In this document: in pieces, positions 20,030 to 31,286 of the stretch
Layout: every line of letters begins with the position of its first letter
Position numbering within the stretch: position 1 is the stretch's first letter
Origin: Cycas panzhihuaensis
Lineage: Eukaryota; Cycadophyta
DNA length: 64,000 nucleotides
NCBI GenBank assembly: GCA_023213395.1
Contig: CM041465.1
Location: 94,681,741-94,745,740 of the forward strand
Direction: 5' to 3'
Program-made: the position numbers and the translations under genes
The notes under the pieces: generated by a model
What the model was told of the DNA's origin: nothing
Seen by the model: only the letters and a program-made list of their open reading frames with translations
Databases searched by the model: none

Positions 20030-22330
20030 ATGCCTATGTTTCTGAAACCCAAACCCACATTCCAACTTTCCTTTAGGATTCCACCTAAGAAGGCAAGGAT
20101 CCTATCTTTTAACTAGGTAACCAAGAGCACCTAGACTATCATTAGTTTCTCACATATGACATAGGTGCATCTACTTTTATGAAGTACTATCACCCTAGTG
20201 ATAGCTCCCATGAGGACCACCCCACAAGTCCCATCTCACATGAGGAGATTTTCACCTCATATGAGCAAGTAGGAAGCCCTCCCACAGATGTTATACAAGC
20301 ATTACAATAATGCTTCCAAGATACGAGCACCCAACTACCTTTGAAATGGCTAGAAAGCATCCTTCATAGCATGGCACCATATTCTTCCATATCTACACCA
20401 TTTGGTTCCTCTCAACCCATATCTATGGCCATGATAGGACCACCTCCTATTATTTCATCCTCTTCACACGTCCCTCATGTCCAAGGGACTATCCAGGGTG
20501 TGCTCACATACTAAATTGGGTTGAACATACCCCTCGTGAGTCAAGAAATCATGCCTCAACCAACTGTGGTTCATGCTCCTCTTACACGACCTAAGGGACC
20601 TTCATGTCCCTAATCTTTGGGCCATGTAGGACCCATCCCCGTGTACCCTTATATACAACTAGAGGACCCTTCTGTTTATGTTCCTCTAGGATATACATCC
20701 CAACCTTGGGGGTATGGAAAGGGAAACTCCCTTCCAGTTTATAGGGTGAATTCATTACACCTATATAGAGTCACATCTCCTACAGGTAGTCCATATGGGT
20801 AAAATCCCATCCCAAACCCTCCTTCTTTATCTTCGTGTTCAACCTCATACATGATGCCTTCCTAAGGAGGATTCATTCCTCCTTAAGGCCCTATCTCTCA
20901 TATGCCCTCTTACCAAGAGGCATATCCTTAAGATGGAGTGGGCCCTTCTCTCCTACTGCCCTCTTACCCAGCCTTCCCTCAAACAGGAATGGCCCCTTCC
21001 CACCAAGCAGGTGGGAACTCATATCCTTCTTATGTTTAAACTCCTCAAGGAGGAGCTGGGTATCTGTATCTACCTCTTTCCTTTTCTCTTTTTAACCCTC
21101 TATCTCAACTAAGGGTTCGCCCCTTCATTGATTATAGGTCAACTCTATTATCCATTGAGACACTTAGGACCAACCTACTGCCTCACCATCCTGAGGTACC
21201 CAAATTTAATGGGACCTCGTTACAAGACACAACTGAGCATGTTAGGAGCTTCTCTATGGTATGCATTGACTATTGGGCTTACAACCATATCTTAATGAAG
21301 TTATTTCCTTGTTTATTATATAGAGACACCCTCAAATAGTTTTACCATCTCCCTGCTCACTCTTTCCAATAACTTATAGATGACTTTGTCAACTATTTCA
21401 ATGTAGCTTGTCCTTTTGAGAGTGGGATCAAAGCCCTATTTTCTCTTAAGCAAGGTCACAAAGAAATGAATTATGACTTGGTGAGGCACTTCTATGACCT
21501 CCTTCATTCCATGAAGGCCATGCTATCCAAGGAATTAAAGAGAGGCCTTTTTATAAATGCCCTTTGTCATAAAGTCCACATTAAAGTCCTCAAAATGGGG
21601 GTAATAATGTGTGAGTCTGCCATAGCAAAATGCTTAGCGCTCAAGGTAATTGAGATTCAGGTGGGTCTCAAAAGGCCTCCTAAGTCACTGCAATGATGTG
21701 AGGTACCCCCTCTATCATGCAACCAATGACCCCAACAACCCCTAAGGCCTTCTACCCATATAATAGAGAAGACCTTGGACCCTATAACTTCTACCATACA
21801 TTCATTTGAATGTATGATGAAGGAGATAAAGCTCCAACCCTCTCAATCACCTTTATATTCTATAGGCCTATCCACCAGGCATCCTAAGCTGCACCACCTA
21901 AAAATAGAGACACCTACTCTTCTCAAGCCAGGAAGACTAAACCCTCCTTGGAAAAGAAGTGGCACTTCATCCACAATGACTATTTTTACGAGGATTCATA
22001 ATGTTTGGTATAACACCTAGAGCTTGTCCCACCTCGTGACTCTTCCCCTAAAAGAGCCTCTAAACCCAACTTAGACCAACCCATCCATCATGATCCTTTC
22101 TCCAAACATAAGGGAATAGGACCATTCTACCCAAAGTAGAGGAAATAGGAACAAGGGGATGCTTCCTTAACCCCCCTTCCACCCCAAAGAAGGGAAAGGG
22201 GATAAGGAACTCATCCTCCCCTCCTAGTTCCCATCTTCAAACTTCTTCATCCTCTCAACCCTGAAATAAAGGGAAGAGAGTTATCCATATGCTTAAGAAC
22301 ATTCCTTTATATCCAGTCACAAGATCTTAA
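20030..22330 (+). pseudogene. Tat-type gag with Pro/Gly/Tyr-rich N-terminal region
   Basis: Capsid gene of the Tat element, broken by stops. The first third (20160-21110) is low-complexity and rich in Pro, Gly, Ser and Tyr, with strings such as YVPLGYTSQPWGYG (about 20677-20720) and MAPSHQAGGNSYPSY (about 20991-21035). The conserved gag core is at about 21170-21695: HHPEVPKFNGTS, TTEHVRSFSM, a hydrophobic LMKLFPCLLYRDTLK block, then LFSLKQGHKEMNYDLVRHFY. This matches the Ty3 gag pattern of PxFxGTxDPxEHV ... LxxLKQ...ESLxxYxxRF. A basic Ser-rich tail follows. The start codon is uncertain, so 20030 is only where coding-like character begins. No zinc knuckle was seen. Confidence 0.78.
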
Positions 22331-25300
22331 GTGGCTAAAGAGGCCATTAGAGCCTCCTCTTCCTAATAAAACTTTTCTATAGACAATCTACCTTCCAAAA
22401 TTGTTGTGGTCCCCAAGACCATTCATGTATACTTAGGCTGTTACAACTTTTAAAGGACACTTCCCCAACCTATAGGAAAAGTGAAGTCCTTCTTAATAGT
22501 CGATGAGCTATATACCATGTCTACTAGGATATCCATGATGGATGTCTTGTGGAGTTACCTTGAGCAATGTGCTCTCCTTCCTGAGGCTTTGGGTCAAGAT
22601 GATACTCCCATCTATGATTTGGGTGCCACCTAAAATTGGGAGCTCCTCATTACTTTTAACCTTAAAGACCTCCCATTAGTAAGTGAAAGGGAGCATTAAT
22701 GGCACTACCCATTCAATATTTCCATTGACACTCCCAAGTACACTCTTAGAAGGATAGTTATAGATAATGGTTCTTCTATCAATGCTATGCCCTTATGTAT
22801 AATTCAACAGTTGGGTATAGTAGCTCTTAAACCAGTCCCATGGCATTGCCAAGGCTACAATGTTAGCAACAAGACACCCTTGGGATTGGTTTTTATTCCC
22901 CTTACCCTTAAGGACAAGATTATCCTCATTGAAATAGTAGTCCTCAATGTAGACATGGACTATAACCTCATGTTGGGATACCCATGGCTTAATCAGATGG
23001 GAGCCATGTGTTCATTCTACTAGGGGCAACTAAAATTTATCCATGAAGGGAAAATGAAAGTTATCTCCTGGGAACCCCCTCCTACCTGACTATCATATCA
23101 ACCTTAGGTGGATCACAACCTAATGAAGGATAATAAGGATCTTTTTGCTTATTCCACTGCCTATTCAATTAATGTCCCTAATACTTTTAGATTAGGGGAA
23201 GGGCCTCTCCCTTCCTCCTCAAATATAATCTAGTTTACCCCTATTAATGTCAGAAGTTATGGGTACCTTATTATCTTAAGCAACCATGAGTTTGTCGATG
23301 AGGGTGAGGAACTTCTCCATCCCATATCTCTCCTCAACATTCATAGGGGGCACTCCCCTCATCGTCCTTCTAGTCTTAAGCCTCTATCTAGGACCACTCT
23401 AGATGAGCATAACACTCTTAATGCATCTTAAGAGTCACGCATAGTTGCTCTTGACATATGTGTGGGCTCTTTCTCTACCCTATCTTCATCCACTCCCCAG
23501 ACTTTATCATCCTCTCTAGATGATAAAGATAAGGAGCTTCCCTTTTCATATGATAGCACTATAGATTGTGACTTAGATCCTAGTTGACTTTCCCTTTCAT
23601 GTAACAGGGTGAAGGGACATAGGAGGACACCCTATGGCTCCTCTAAGGAGTCCCCTGACTATGTGGAATGGTGGATCAATCATTATGGACCCATCACTCC
23701 TCTTTTACCTCATCCCTTCTTCTTGTTAAGCAAAACTATACATGAGATAGATTGCTTCAAGAATGACGAAACCATATTAGAGCATCTAGTAGGTTCTGTG
23801 TCTAACCTTCCTTCCAGTCACCATAGGTTAGGTTTTTGGAAGTGTTTAGCCTTAGGGTCATCTCTAGATGACTTAAACTAACCCAACATTCCCCTACTCC
23901 TTCCAGTTGACCAAGCTCCCCTTCACTTTGAGGAGGGGAATGCCATGTGCATAAGGGCAACTAAGGACATTTCCCTTGCCCCTAGTAAAGTCATCAAAGT
24001 AGGAGTAGAGTGTACTCCTACAAAAATAGAGGAATATACCCTCCTATTTCAATAGTCCTATGATGTCTTTATATGGGGCTACTCTAACATAAAAGGGATA
24101 GACCCCTCCATTGTCACCCATAACCTTACAACTATTCTAAGTGCCTACCCTATACAGTAAAAATGATGCCCTCTCCATCCTAAGCTTTCTATTGCAGCGA
24201 AAATGAAAGTGGAAAAGCTCCTAGATGTGGGGCTAATCATCACCATTGATTACCCCAAGTAGGTATCAAACATCATTCTCGTTGCCAAAAAGAACAAAAT
24301 GATCAAGATTTGTGTCAATTTCTAGGACATGAATAACACGTGTCCCAAGGATAACTTCCCTTTGCCATTTATTAACTAAATTATCGATCAAACAATAGGT
24401 TTTGAAGTCATGTCCTTGATGGGTGGATTCTCCAGATATAACCAAATATAAATATCCTCTAAAGACCATCACAAGATAGCTTTTACCACCTCATGGGGCA
24501 CATTTTCCTACAAGGCAATGCCCTTTGGATTAAAGAATGTAGGTGTCACTTATCAAAGGGCAATGTAGTTCATTTTTCATGACCTTATAAGCAAAACTCT
24601 TGAGGTTTTTATGGATGATATGATGGGCCTCTCCTATAAGAGGACTAATCACCCTAAGGATTTACATACCATCTTTATAAGGTGCCATAGGTACCGTGCT
24701 AGTTTGAACCTGCTCAAATGCATGTTCGTCATCACCGTTGGTAAACTCTTAGGTTTCCTAGTCTCCAAACAAGGTATCTAATTTGACCTAGATAAGGTTA
24801 AAGCTATTCTTGACATGCCCCCTCCAAAAATGCAATGTCAAATTAAATCATTTTTGGGTAGGTTAGTCTTCTTGAGGCATTTCTTGGAAGACTTTACCAT
24901 AAATTCCAAACCTCTAACTAACCTTTTAAAGAAGGAAGCCCTATTTATGTGGTCTTCCAAAGCCTAAGAAGCATTCCAAGAGCTCAAAAGATCCTTGGTC
25001 TTTGTCCATGTCCTAGCACCCCCTCTCTTTGATTGCCCCTTCATTCTATATACCTCAGCCATCGACAAGTCCTTGGGAGATATGTTAGCCTAAGAAGATG
25101 ATTCCAGGACTAAGCGTACTATATATTTCATCAGCTATACATTGGTGGTAGTTGAGCTAAATTACCCTCCCATTGAAAAGGAGTGTCTAGCCTTGCTCCA
25201 TACGACCAAGAAGTTTAGACATTACCTTCTCAAAAACACTACCCACATGATCATCCAATCCAATCCATTGAGGTACCTTTTAACCTAGTCTAACTTGATT

Positions 25301-26731
25301 GGAAGGATAGGCAAATGGACTGTACTCCTTCAAGAACACAACCTCAATCATCAACATAAAATTAAAGAAAAGGATGGTGGTTACTAAGCAACTAGCTAAC
25401 ACCTCTATCCCAAGTCCTTGAAATATTCAAGTTAATGATTCCTTGCTTGACAAACCTATCCTGGCCCTCTAGGATTCATTTCCCTATCTGCTATCCAATA
25501 ATGAATGGTATGGAGACATCATATAATATCTTACCTAGTATTGATACCCTCCTAATGCTAGTGACAAAGTAAAGTTGAACATTAGATCTATTGCCAGGAA
25601 ATACTTCCTCATAGAAGAGGTGTTGTAAAAGAGATTCTTTGACAGGATTCTCCTTCGCTGCATCATCCCTAATGAAGCACACTAAATCCTTCATGAATTT
25701 CATAGTGGCATTTATAGAGGCCATTTTGGAGGCAAACCCATGGCCCAAAGGATCCTCTACATGGGTTACTACTAGTCGTCCCTCTTTAAGGATGCTCATG
25801 CCTATGTGTAACATTGTCACAAGTGCCAAGTGCATGCCAATGTGGTCCATTTACCTTCCGAGGCCTTTCACCCTATTATTTCTGCATGGCCTTTCTCCCA
25901 ATGGGGATTAGACCTCATTAGAGCCATCACTCCACCTTCATTGTTACAATATAAGTTCATCTTAAATATGATAGAATACTTTACTAAATGGGTTAAAGTA
26001 GTCCCATTATCATCTACCATTGGCAAGAAAATTACCACCTTTATTTACCGATACATTATCTATTGATTTGAAGTCCCATACGTGACTCCTTTTTGCAATA
26101 AAGAGATGGATGAACTTTATGAGAAATTCAATATATCTCATAAGATCTCATCTCCTTACTACCCCCAGACCAATAACCAAATTGAATCATTCAATAAAAC
26201 TCTTATCAACATCTTAAAGAAAATGGTTGCCTAATCCCAAAGAGATTGGCACCTTGAGCTCTATTCTACCCTATGGGTATATTGTACTTCTATTTACACT
26301 ACAATGGGGATGACCCTATTATCTCTTATATGTGGGATCGAAGTGGTCCTCCCCCTAGAAGTTGAAATCCCCTCCTTATAGGTCTCACTTAGGGGTCTTG
26401 TTGATGAGGAGTCATGTCGCTAGGCTCGCCTCCTAGACCTTGAAGCCTTGGACAAGAAATGCTTGGTATCATACTAAGAAAGTCTTGCCTTTAAGGTTAG
26501 GGCTCGAAGGATGTATGAAAAGTGCTTACGTCCTCACCCTCTAAACCTTGGGGACTAAGTCCTTAAGCTAGAGTACCTCCACGGTCACCTATCCAAATAA
26601 GGCCCCAAATGGGTGGGCCTTTTCATCGTTCTCGAGAGCCTCAGCAATGATGCATATAGGATAGCGACACTAGAAGGGCTCAAATATAACAAAGTCATAA
26701 ATGATAAATTCTTGAAGAAATTCTATGTGTG
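22331..26731 (+). pseudogene. Tat-type pol: protease, reverse transcriptase, RNase H, integrase
   Basis: Enzyme region. The protease at about 22740-23020 contains VIDNGSSINAMPL, a DNGS active site usual in Tat elements, and YNLMLGYPWLNQMGAM. A linker (23030-24050) is only loosely recognisable. Reverse transcriptase at about 24180-24800 has CPKDNFPLP, MPFGLKN and an intact FMDD (24608-24619). Native RNase H at about 25010-25340 includes YPPIEKECLALL and LIGRIGKW. Integrase at about 25690-26330 has the zinc CHKCQVH, then WGLDLIRAI, in which the first catalytic Asp survives, and SSPYYPQTNNQIESFNKTL. GPKWVGLF and AYRIATLEG near 26600-26690 are the C-terminal domain. Stops occur throughout, many at Gln or Trp positions. 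The same C-terminal pattern recurs at 41335-41540. Confidence 0.88.
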
Positions 26732-27298
26732 ATCCATTCTACATCCAAGTAGAATAGGCATCTTCTATTCGCTCCAAAATGAGCCTAAATTACCTTCTAC
26801 ATGCTTTGCCTTACCTCCACATTGGGGGGCACAACATGTGTTTAGATCTTGGGTCACTTCGTATGTTGATGTGGAAGCCATGCCCTTTTTGAAGGAGTAG
26901 CCTACTATTCCCTTCAATAATAAAGCACCCCCTTGTTATGTTTATATGCTAGTAATTACTCATTTATATTAGTTTGATGCCACACATGTGGTTAGGTTTC
27001 CAACCAAGAATGTCACTTAGTCTTATTTATGGACATGGGCCGCTACTTGGAGAACCCGTTAGGGGTCATCCTTATCCCCCTTTTTGTTGTTCCTTGGGGT
27101 ATTTGTACCTGTTATATTGATTTCTTATTAGGGTCCCTGTGTCCTATCTAAGGGACATACACAATCCCCTCTCCCTCATCTCATGAGAGGTCACTTACCA
27201 CATAGGATGATTATATGTGCCTAGTGTGAGTGCATGCTTCATAAAAGAAAGCATCCCATAATATAAAAAATATAAATCAATCTATATTATGATCTCTA
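26732..27298. other. Tat element 3' region, unassigned
   Basis: Starts with AAAATGAGCCTAAATTACC (26777-26795), the same phrase that repeats at 41560-41850 after the other Tat-type pol end. This ties both sites to one family. No further coding recognised. Confidence 0.45.
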
Positions 27299-27335
27299 CA
27301 CACACACACATACACACACACACATATATATATAT
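27299..27335. repeat. (CA)n/(TA)n microsatellite
   Basis: Nearly pure CA dinucleotides with one TA interruption, passing into TATATATATA. It lies between pol and the antisense coding remnant. Confidence 0.9.
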
Positions 27336-27342
27336 CCATAAT

Positions 27343-29000
27343 TAAAACAAATGTAATATGCCAAAATGGGTTACTAATGTGGCCCTTATACACACACACA
27401 TAAAGTGAATAATGATACAAAGTGGTAGCACCATGTGCCTAAGGAAGTTGGAATCCTTGTAGGGGTTGGGTACAATTATGCATAATGAGAACCCCTTGGA
27501 GGTCCAAAGCTTTCCTATCTCTAAACCTATAGTATAATGGTCATGTGAGGCTACTACATACTTATGGTGCTTCCTCCCCTGGCCTGCTTGATCCCTCACC
27601 TAGAGACCATATCCTTCCTAGGCTCCTCCTCCTCCTCTATGAGGTCTTGACCTCACTCTCCTTGTCTCTCACTTTCCTTTGGGTTAATGTCATTATGTGA
27701 GTCTTGTGGTGCGAGGACTGAGTGACCATCTCATCAACTAGTCAATCGTACCTCTCCTGGACCCTGTCCCTCTCACCCTATAGTAGGTCCCTCTCCCTCT
27801 CCACTCCTTGGAGCCTCTCCTTAAGTATGGTGACCTTTATGTTGCCTCCTGCATATGTGCCTACTCCTCCTTAAGCCTTTAGGGCTACACTCATGCCTAC
27901 AACTGGTCTCTCTCAATACGTAGTTGACCTCCCTTGCCTCGTAGCTCCTGGGCCTCTACAACCTATGTATCTCGTACCTTAATAGTGAAGTGAAAGTTGC
28001 CATGTACCTCCCTACTACTGTAGGCTCATCTCCTACTATGATAGGAGGCTTCCCCTCCTTATATATCCATGGGAAGAGCTCAGCCACCACCTACCTAACT
28101 AGCTATCCCATGTCATCTCCACTTGCCATCCATATATACTAGGGTATCAGTAGGAGCATATCCAACTATCAATCAAAAATAAAATCATATCAAATAAATC
28201 AAATGATCAAAATCAAGAGATAGAGCTAGAGTAAGAGAGGATATCTCACCTCTTGGGATATCTAGTATATCCTTAACTTCCACACCTATAGTTGTAGCTA
28301 TGATCTTATCCTCTCCTAGCTCCTCCTCTTCCCCTAGAGCACCTGATGTATCACCTCTCTCTACCTCCTATGCTCTTAGTACCTCTCCTCCACCTATGGA
28401 TACTACTGCCTCTACTACTACCGTGATCGCTACCATTGCCTCTAGATCTCTACTAGTAACTCCCTCACCTGCCTCCTTGTCCCCTGACTCTTCCTCAGGA
28501 GTGTCAGTTGCCTTGCCTCCCTCCTCATCACTTCTCTAGTGGATGGTACGATATGTATCACGAATGTAGTTACCTATTATGAGGAGGTCCAAGGATATAC
28601 CTGCTACTGACCACCTAACCTATGTTGACTCCCCTGCGCTCCTAAATCTAGTCTACCATCTGCACACCATCGACGCATGAGCTGATATAGTTTAAGTGCC
28701 TACCGTTGGAGCCACTCCATGGAAATTATTGAAGAACTAGTATTAAAGGAGTGTATAGAATAAAAATCCCCCTTGTTTGACTCTCTAGATCTGATCTAAC
28801 TAGGCAGTGAGATTGGCCACTATCAAAGTAGCCCAGTCAAAGTGCTCCCCTTGCTCACACCTCTTAACTATCACTATCTAGCCTCCTGGGATGTCTCTAT
28901 AGTTTTATTTCTAGGAGATCTAGAACAAAGTGGCAAAACCTGACCACTCTAGCAAATCTACAAACCTGAACATGGCTCTCCTTATATTCTCATAGTTGTT
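27343..29000 (-). pseudogene. Antisense coding remnant with coiled-coil in the Tat 3' region
   Basis: On the minus strand, opposite to pol, protein-like sequence runs from about 29000 down to 27343. The upstream part reads RAMFRFVDLLEWSGFATLF and GEHFDWATLIVANLTA. The middle (about 28250-28540) is Glu/Ala/Gly-rich: EESGDKEAGEGVTSRDLEAM. The downstream part (about 27620-27860) is charged and heptad-like: KEWRGRGTYY in one frame and QERYD...LVDEMVTQSSHH in another, interrupted by stops. Antisense ORFs between pol and the 3' LTR are known in some Tat elements such as Grande. I cannot assign a function. The plus-strand Ser/Pro-rich open frame at 28300-28539 is the shadow of the acidic stretch. 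Confidence 0.55.
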
Positions 29001-30240
29001 AACTATAATAACAAGCTATAAAAAGTAATAAAAACTCATAATCATTAGTTAGACTCTACTTTTCTAGCTAAGAGCTCTCTTAGATCATTATCAATAGAAA
29101 AAACTACCTAGAAATTAACAAAACTTTTAAGGTTTTCCTTTTTTCTAGTTATTACCCTTGGCATAGCTAAATATATTCACGGTGCCACAAATATCTTAGT
29201 GGCCCCTATGAGCAAGCCTCCACGCCACGAGGAAGTTCACAATACCATAAACAAATTTGTGGTCCCACAACCTTCCCCTCCACACATCAAAAAAGTAAAA
29301 AATAATTTAAAAAAATAATCTTTTATGGATGTTGACTAGTCCACTAGGACTAGGGCTCTCTAATGCTCTCATCTAGCCCCTTCTAGATCCTAAAATGGGT
29401 CCCAGAAGGCCCAATTTGCCTATTAAAGGCCCAAAATTGCAACAAAAGTACTAATGACAAAAACCAAAATTGAAAGGCTTGGGTCTAGATTGGCATACTA
29501 GATCTACCCTAGCTATCATCATCTCTTACTCTTAGACTCAATGCCTCTCTCTATACATTGATCTGATGGTTGGACCTCCTCCACTAAGCATGTGATGGGA
29601 TGATAGAGTCAAGTGATAGAGGTGTAGATCTCCTAGATTGCACGAGGTTGTATAAAAATAAATTCATTTTTACCACTCACCGTCCTTTTATTTTATAGCA
29701 CCCCTCGAGGTATTATGCCCTTTCTCTAGTGCAAAAACATTGCCAGCGTCATCTCCCCTAGATGATCTTGGTTCCCTTCAAGTCCTAGGCATAGTTTTGC
29801 TCCTAAATATACCTTTTCTCTATTATTTTATGCATTTATGGTGCTCTTTTTTGGATCCTATGTGAACCCTTTTCTCCCTCTTTCCTAGATACCTAAAATA
29901 GCACTAGTGTTTATACTCTACCAGCTTGTTTTGATGTACTAGATCTATTTTTATGATCACTTTAGCTTGTTGGGAATCTTAGCAAGAGTTTTCCCTTTGG
30001 TCGAGCCTCCTCATTGGCCCCGTACCAATGTTGTGACCTTGTAGTTGGTTTAATTTCCTGACAACTCTTCTTCTTCTATGAGGTGAGCCCTCTGTTAGCC
30101 TAGTAGCTTACTAGTAGGGCTCTCTTATCCTCTTATGGTCACCTTTTAAGTTGTCATAAGTAGTTGAACCTTGCATCTCCATCTTTCTCTTACTATACGC
30201 ACTCCTTGTCTACTCATTCTATGAGTCTTATCACTTTTCT
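29001..30240. other. Tat element 3' region, no recognised coding
   Basis: About 1.2 kb separating the antisense remnant from the second RNase H. The segment TTTTATTTTATAGCACCC (29687-29704) looks like a 3' splice site. If used, it would fit spliced expression of the downstream domain, but that is speculation. Nothing else was recognised. Confidence 0.35.
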
Positions 30241-30768
30241 TGTGCCATGGCTCTTCTCATTTACACCAATGGTGGTATCAGTGGTAACCTGAGACCTTCT
30301 GCAACTACTTGGATCATCTGTGATCCTTTCGGGTATGATCTCATGTGTTGTAGGATATACCTACTTGAGGCCATGAATAATGAAGTAGAGTACACCACTA
30401 TTATAGAGGCCCTCATTGATGCACTTTGTTTCTACCATGTCCCTATCGTTTTGTTTTATGACTCTTAAATCATGGTATCATAGTTGACTTAGGTCTATCT
30501 AGTCCTTCGTCCCCAATTAAGGTCCCTCATATGGGCCACCAAGTCCCTTTGTCTTCATTTTCTATGGAAAATATCTAGCATATTCCTCGTGATAAAAATA
30601 TCAAAGATGATAGCATAGTTCACCTCATTCTTAAACATCATCTTCCTCTGCTAAACGATCCTTCTCAGGCAACCTACTAGATTGGCTCCTTGTATAAACT
30701 TTTGGGTTACTACCCATTCTTCATTGTGACTACTCTCACACCTTTGAAAATAGGCCACTGATCAGGCT
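30241..30768 (+). pseudogene. Second RNase H domain (aRNH type) of the Tat element
   Basis: A 73-codon open frame starting at ATG 30247 in a good context (GCCATGG) encodes an RNase HI fold distinct from the native pol RNase H. Seen: IYTNGGISGNLRPSA (5-19), which is the family's IYTDGGASGNPGPSA with the first catalytic Asp changed to Asn8. DPFGYDLM and EAMNNEVEYTTIIEAL follow, with catalytic Glu48, then PIVLFYDS with Asp72. After a stop the frame continues: RPQLRSL and, near 30590-30640, the KISKMIA...LILKHHLP region where the last Asp would lie. This is the archaeal-like RNase H that plant Tat elements acquired. Here it sits about 3.5 kb downstream of integrase, close to the 3' LTR, as a separate ORF. 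Confidence 0.82.
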
Positions 30769-31286
30769 AAACTATGGTGACTGCAGGTCTATTTCTTTAC
30801 TTGATATTTGTATTATCTATTTTATAACTTTTATATTATTTTTTTATTATATCTACAACCTTCTAGATCATACTCATATTATGCTTAGATTACATTGGTA
30901 TGATGTTTATTTTATATTCCAGGGTGTTGGGCATCCCACATCCCCTTCTTTCTTCTACTACCCTTTTGTTTCTATAAGGATTCTAGTCCCATGTTGTTCT
31001 TTAGGGTCATGCAACCCACCTATGCGTCACCATAGGCAACCCCCAGATCACCTTCCCATCATCCTACGTATGTCCTTGGGTCTAGGGCTTTGCACCCCAA
31101 TAATGGACCAAGCTATGCCTCTTCCTCCTTGCCTAATCATATGTCTCCTATCCACATGATCTATCATGGAATTTGCCACACACATTAGTTACTGACACAC
31201 GGGCTTTATGCATCATTACTAACGAGATTGTATTGATAGCATTCACCATCATTTGATGACTCTAAGCAACGAGGTTCTATTACCAA
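30769..31286. other. Spacer between second RNase H and 3' LTR
   Basis: About 500 bp without recognised coding. No convincing polypurine tract is visible just before the LTR start at 31287; the nearest purine run is ACGAGG at 31269-31274. Confidence 0.4.

Noticed and set aside
24266-24472. Minus-strand ORF opposite the Tat reverse transcriptase
   Set aside because: Antisense shadow of clear RT coding; the same applies to the minus-strand frame at 25491-25850 opposite integrase.
28300-28539. Ser/Pro-rich 79-codon plus-strand ORF
   Set aside because: It is the complement of the acidic Glu/Ala/Gly stretch of the antisense remnant; Ser/Pro richness is a reading of that composition.
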